DNA of 35,540 bases from Prochlorococcus sp. AG-402-K16 (GTDB taxonomy: Bacteria; Cyanobacteriota; Cyanobacteriia; PCC-6307; Cyanobiaceae), in NCBI GenBank assembly GCA_003216795.1, contig QCIH01000016.1, forward strand, positions 1 through 35,540, written 5' to 3'. The translations under genes and the position numbers were made by a program. The notes under the pieces were generated by a model, which searched no databases, had not been told where the DNA came from, and was given only the letters and a program-made list of their open reading frames with translations. Positions 34,920-35,540 of this stretch are shown here, in pieces (position 1 is the first letter of the stretch; every line of letters begins with the position of its first letter).

Positions 34920-35332
34920 AGCCTATTACCTTTACTGCTCCATCTAATGTCATCAAAACATTCATTAATGATGTATAGGCCACGGCCATTTACACTACTT
35001 ATTTTTTTTGGTAATTTGTAGTCTCTTTTTTTTATTTCTAAACCATTTCCTTGATCTTGAATTTGCCAAACGCACCAATTAGGAGTAATTATTCTTCTTA
35101 CTCTAATATTTTTTTTGGGATCTAATTTATTTCCATGTTTTACTGCATTAACTAAAGCTTCATGTAAACCAAGTTTTATAAGATAGCTTGATTGAGAATT
35201 TTTGATAGGTTCTAATAATTGATCGACAAATTCATTTAACTGTAATGATGATTCGAATTCGTAATTTGACCAGTTAATCTTTGGTCTTTTAAAAAATTTT
35301 TTTAAAATATTTTTGCCCCGAAGTAAGGACAT
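34898..35332 (-). CDS. RsbW-like anti-sigma-factor/serine kinase (GHKL ATPase)
   Basis: A 144-residue histidine-kinase-like ATPase of the HATPase_c_2 / RsbW / SpoIIAB type. ATP-binding motifs: N box HEALVNAVKHGN (57-68), G1 DQGNGLE (93-99) and G2 GRGLYII (116-122), followed by FDDIRWSSKGNRLQL. Relatives sequester sigma factors or phosphorylate anti-sigma antagonists. No antagonist or sigma factor gene is adjacent; partners may be encoded elsewhere. ATG start. A partial gene lies 48 bp upstream on the same strand. Confidence 0.85.
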   Translation of the reverse strand: MSLLRGKNILKKFFKRPKINWSNYEFESSLQLNEFVDQLLEPIKNSQSSYLIKLGLHEALVNAVKHGNKLDPKKNIRVRRIITPNWCVWQIQDQGNGLEIKKRDYKLPKKISSVNGRGLYIINECFDDIRWSSKGNRLQLALKR

Positions 35333-35380
35333 AATAATATTTTGATACTTTCTTAATCTTAACTTATTAAATACCTCAAT

Positions 35381-35540
35381 TTAAAGAATATTATTATGTC
35401 TCTCTGCAATAGCAGGATGCTTCAGGATGGAGTCCATAAGTCTTACTCCTCTTAGTTGATTAATTAAAGGCATATGTCCATCAGGAGCATCCAATGACCA
35501 ACGAAAAGAACCAGGATACCTCGTCCATAAGCCATCTTTT
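35381..35540 (-). CDS. C-terminal end of an unidentified protein (partial)
   Basis: Read on the minus strand from the window edge, 52 sense codons end in TAA at 35381-35383. The visible end runs KDGLWTRYPGSFRWSLDAPD, then GHMPLINQLRGVRLMDSIL, then KHPAIAERHNNIL. The strongly conserved-looking Trp/Arg/Asp/Gly pattern and an open frame throughout argue for a real gene whose start lies beyond the window. I do not recognise the family. It is read in the same direction as the RsbW-like gene, 48 bp downstream. Confidence 0.75.
   Translation of the reverse strand, partial: KDGLWTRYPGSFRWSLDAPDGHMPLINQLRGVRLMDSILKHPAIAERHNNIL

Noticed and set aside
1..35540. Search for CRISPR arrays, IS elements, integrases, phage genes or tRNA-linked islands
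   Set aside because: None seen: the only tRNA (Ser-GGA) is flanked by core genes on both sides with no att-like duplication, and no repeat arrays occur.

Overview
The window looks like a piece of the chromosome of a high-light-adapted Prochlorococcus (marine picocyanobacterium). The DNA is very AT-rich and almost entirely coding. It carries cyanobacterial markers: photosystem I psaK, plant-type ferredoxin, the DUF2499/DUF3593 pair, a DUF3110 protein, a fused ribBA, and a type I glutamine synthetase under an NtcA-type promoter. The protein sequences closely resemble what I remember of Prochlorococcus HL strains; that species-level call is from memory, not from a search. I see no integrase, transposase, IS element, CRISPR array or phage gene, so this is a core, streamlined region.

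Layout. 1-8.3 kb: leuS (+), pgi (-), purN (+), argC (-), ribBA (+), cyclophilin (-). 8.3-12 kb: on the minus strand, DUF3110 protein, dnaJ and dnaK (the last two overlapping), then tRNA-Ser(GGA). 12-18.2 kb: a plus-strand run of ferredoxin, inositol-monophosphatase-family enzyme, hisZ, htpG, rpmB, an exported peroxiredoxin, DUF2499, DUF3593 and psaK. 18.2-23 kb: dxs (-), ilvA, scpB and yggT (+), MazG-like (-). 23-28.6 kb: pyk, a MacB-type permease, bioY, lspA and a membrane GTPase, all + and mostly overlapping or touching. 28.6-31.9 kb: a verified 45-codon small membrane-protein gene and a group II PLP decarboxylase (-), tadA (+), an alanine/serine-glyoxylate aminotransferase (-). 31.9-35.5 kb: glnA with promoter and terminator, a SAM methyltransferase, a small conserved protein, an RsbW-like kinase (-), and the C-terminal end of one more minus-strand gene cut by the window edge.

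The genes are housekeeping: translation (leuS, rpmB, tadA, tRNA-Ser), protein folding (dnaK, dnaJ, htpG, cyclophilin), central carbon (pgi, pyk), isoprenoids (dxs), amino acids (argC, ilvA, hisZ, glnA), purine and riboflavin synthesis, and photosynthesis and redox (psaK, ferredoxin, peroxiredoxin). Photorespiratory glyoxylate transamination and ammonium assimilation are divergent neighbours across a 213-bp regulatory region.

The points most worth a second look are: the small ORF at 28606-28743; the apparent non-AUG start of scpB; the architecture of the agt-glnA intergenic region (NtcA site with exact 22-nt spacing plus a strong palindrome); the loss of the adenylylation tyrosine in GlnA; the psaK/dxs palindrome whose ends are the two stop codons; and the way all eight convergent gene pairs end within -26 to +19 bp of each other. 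I found nothing that I would call a new defence or mobile system.
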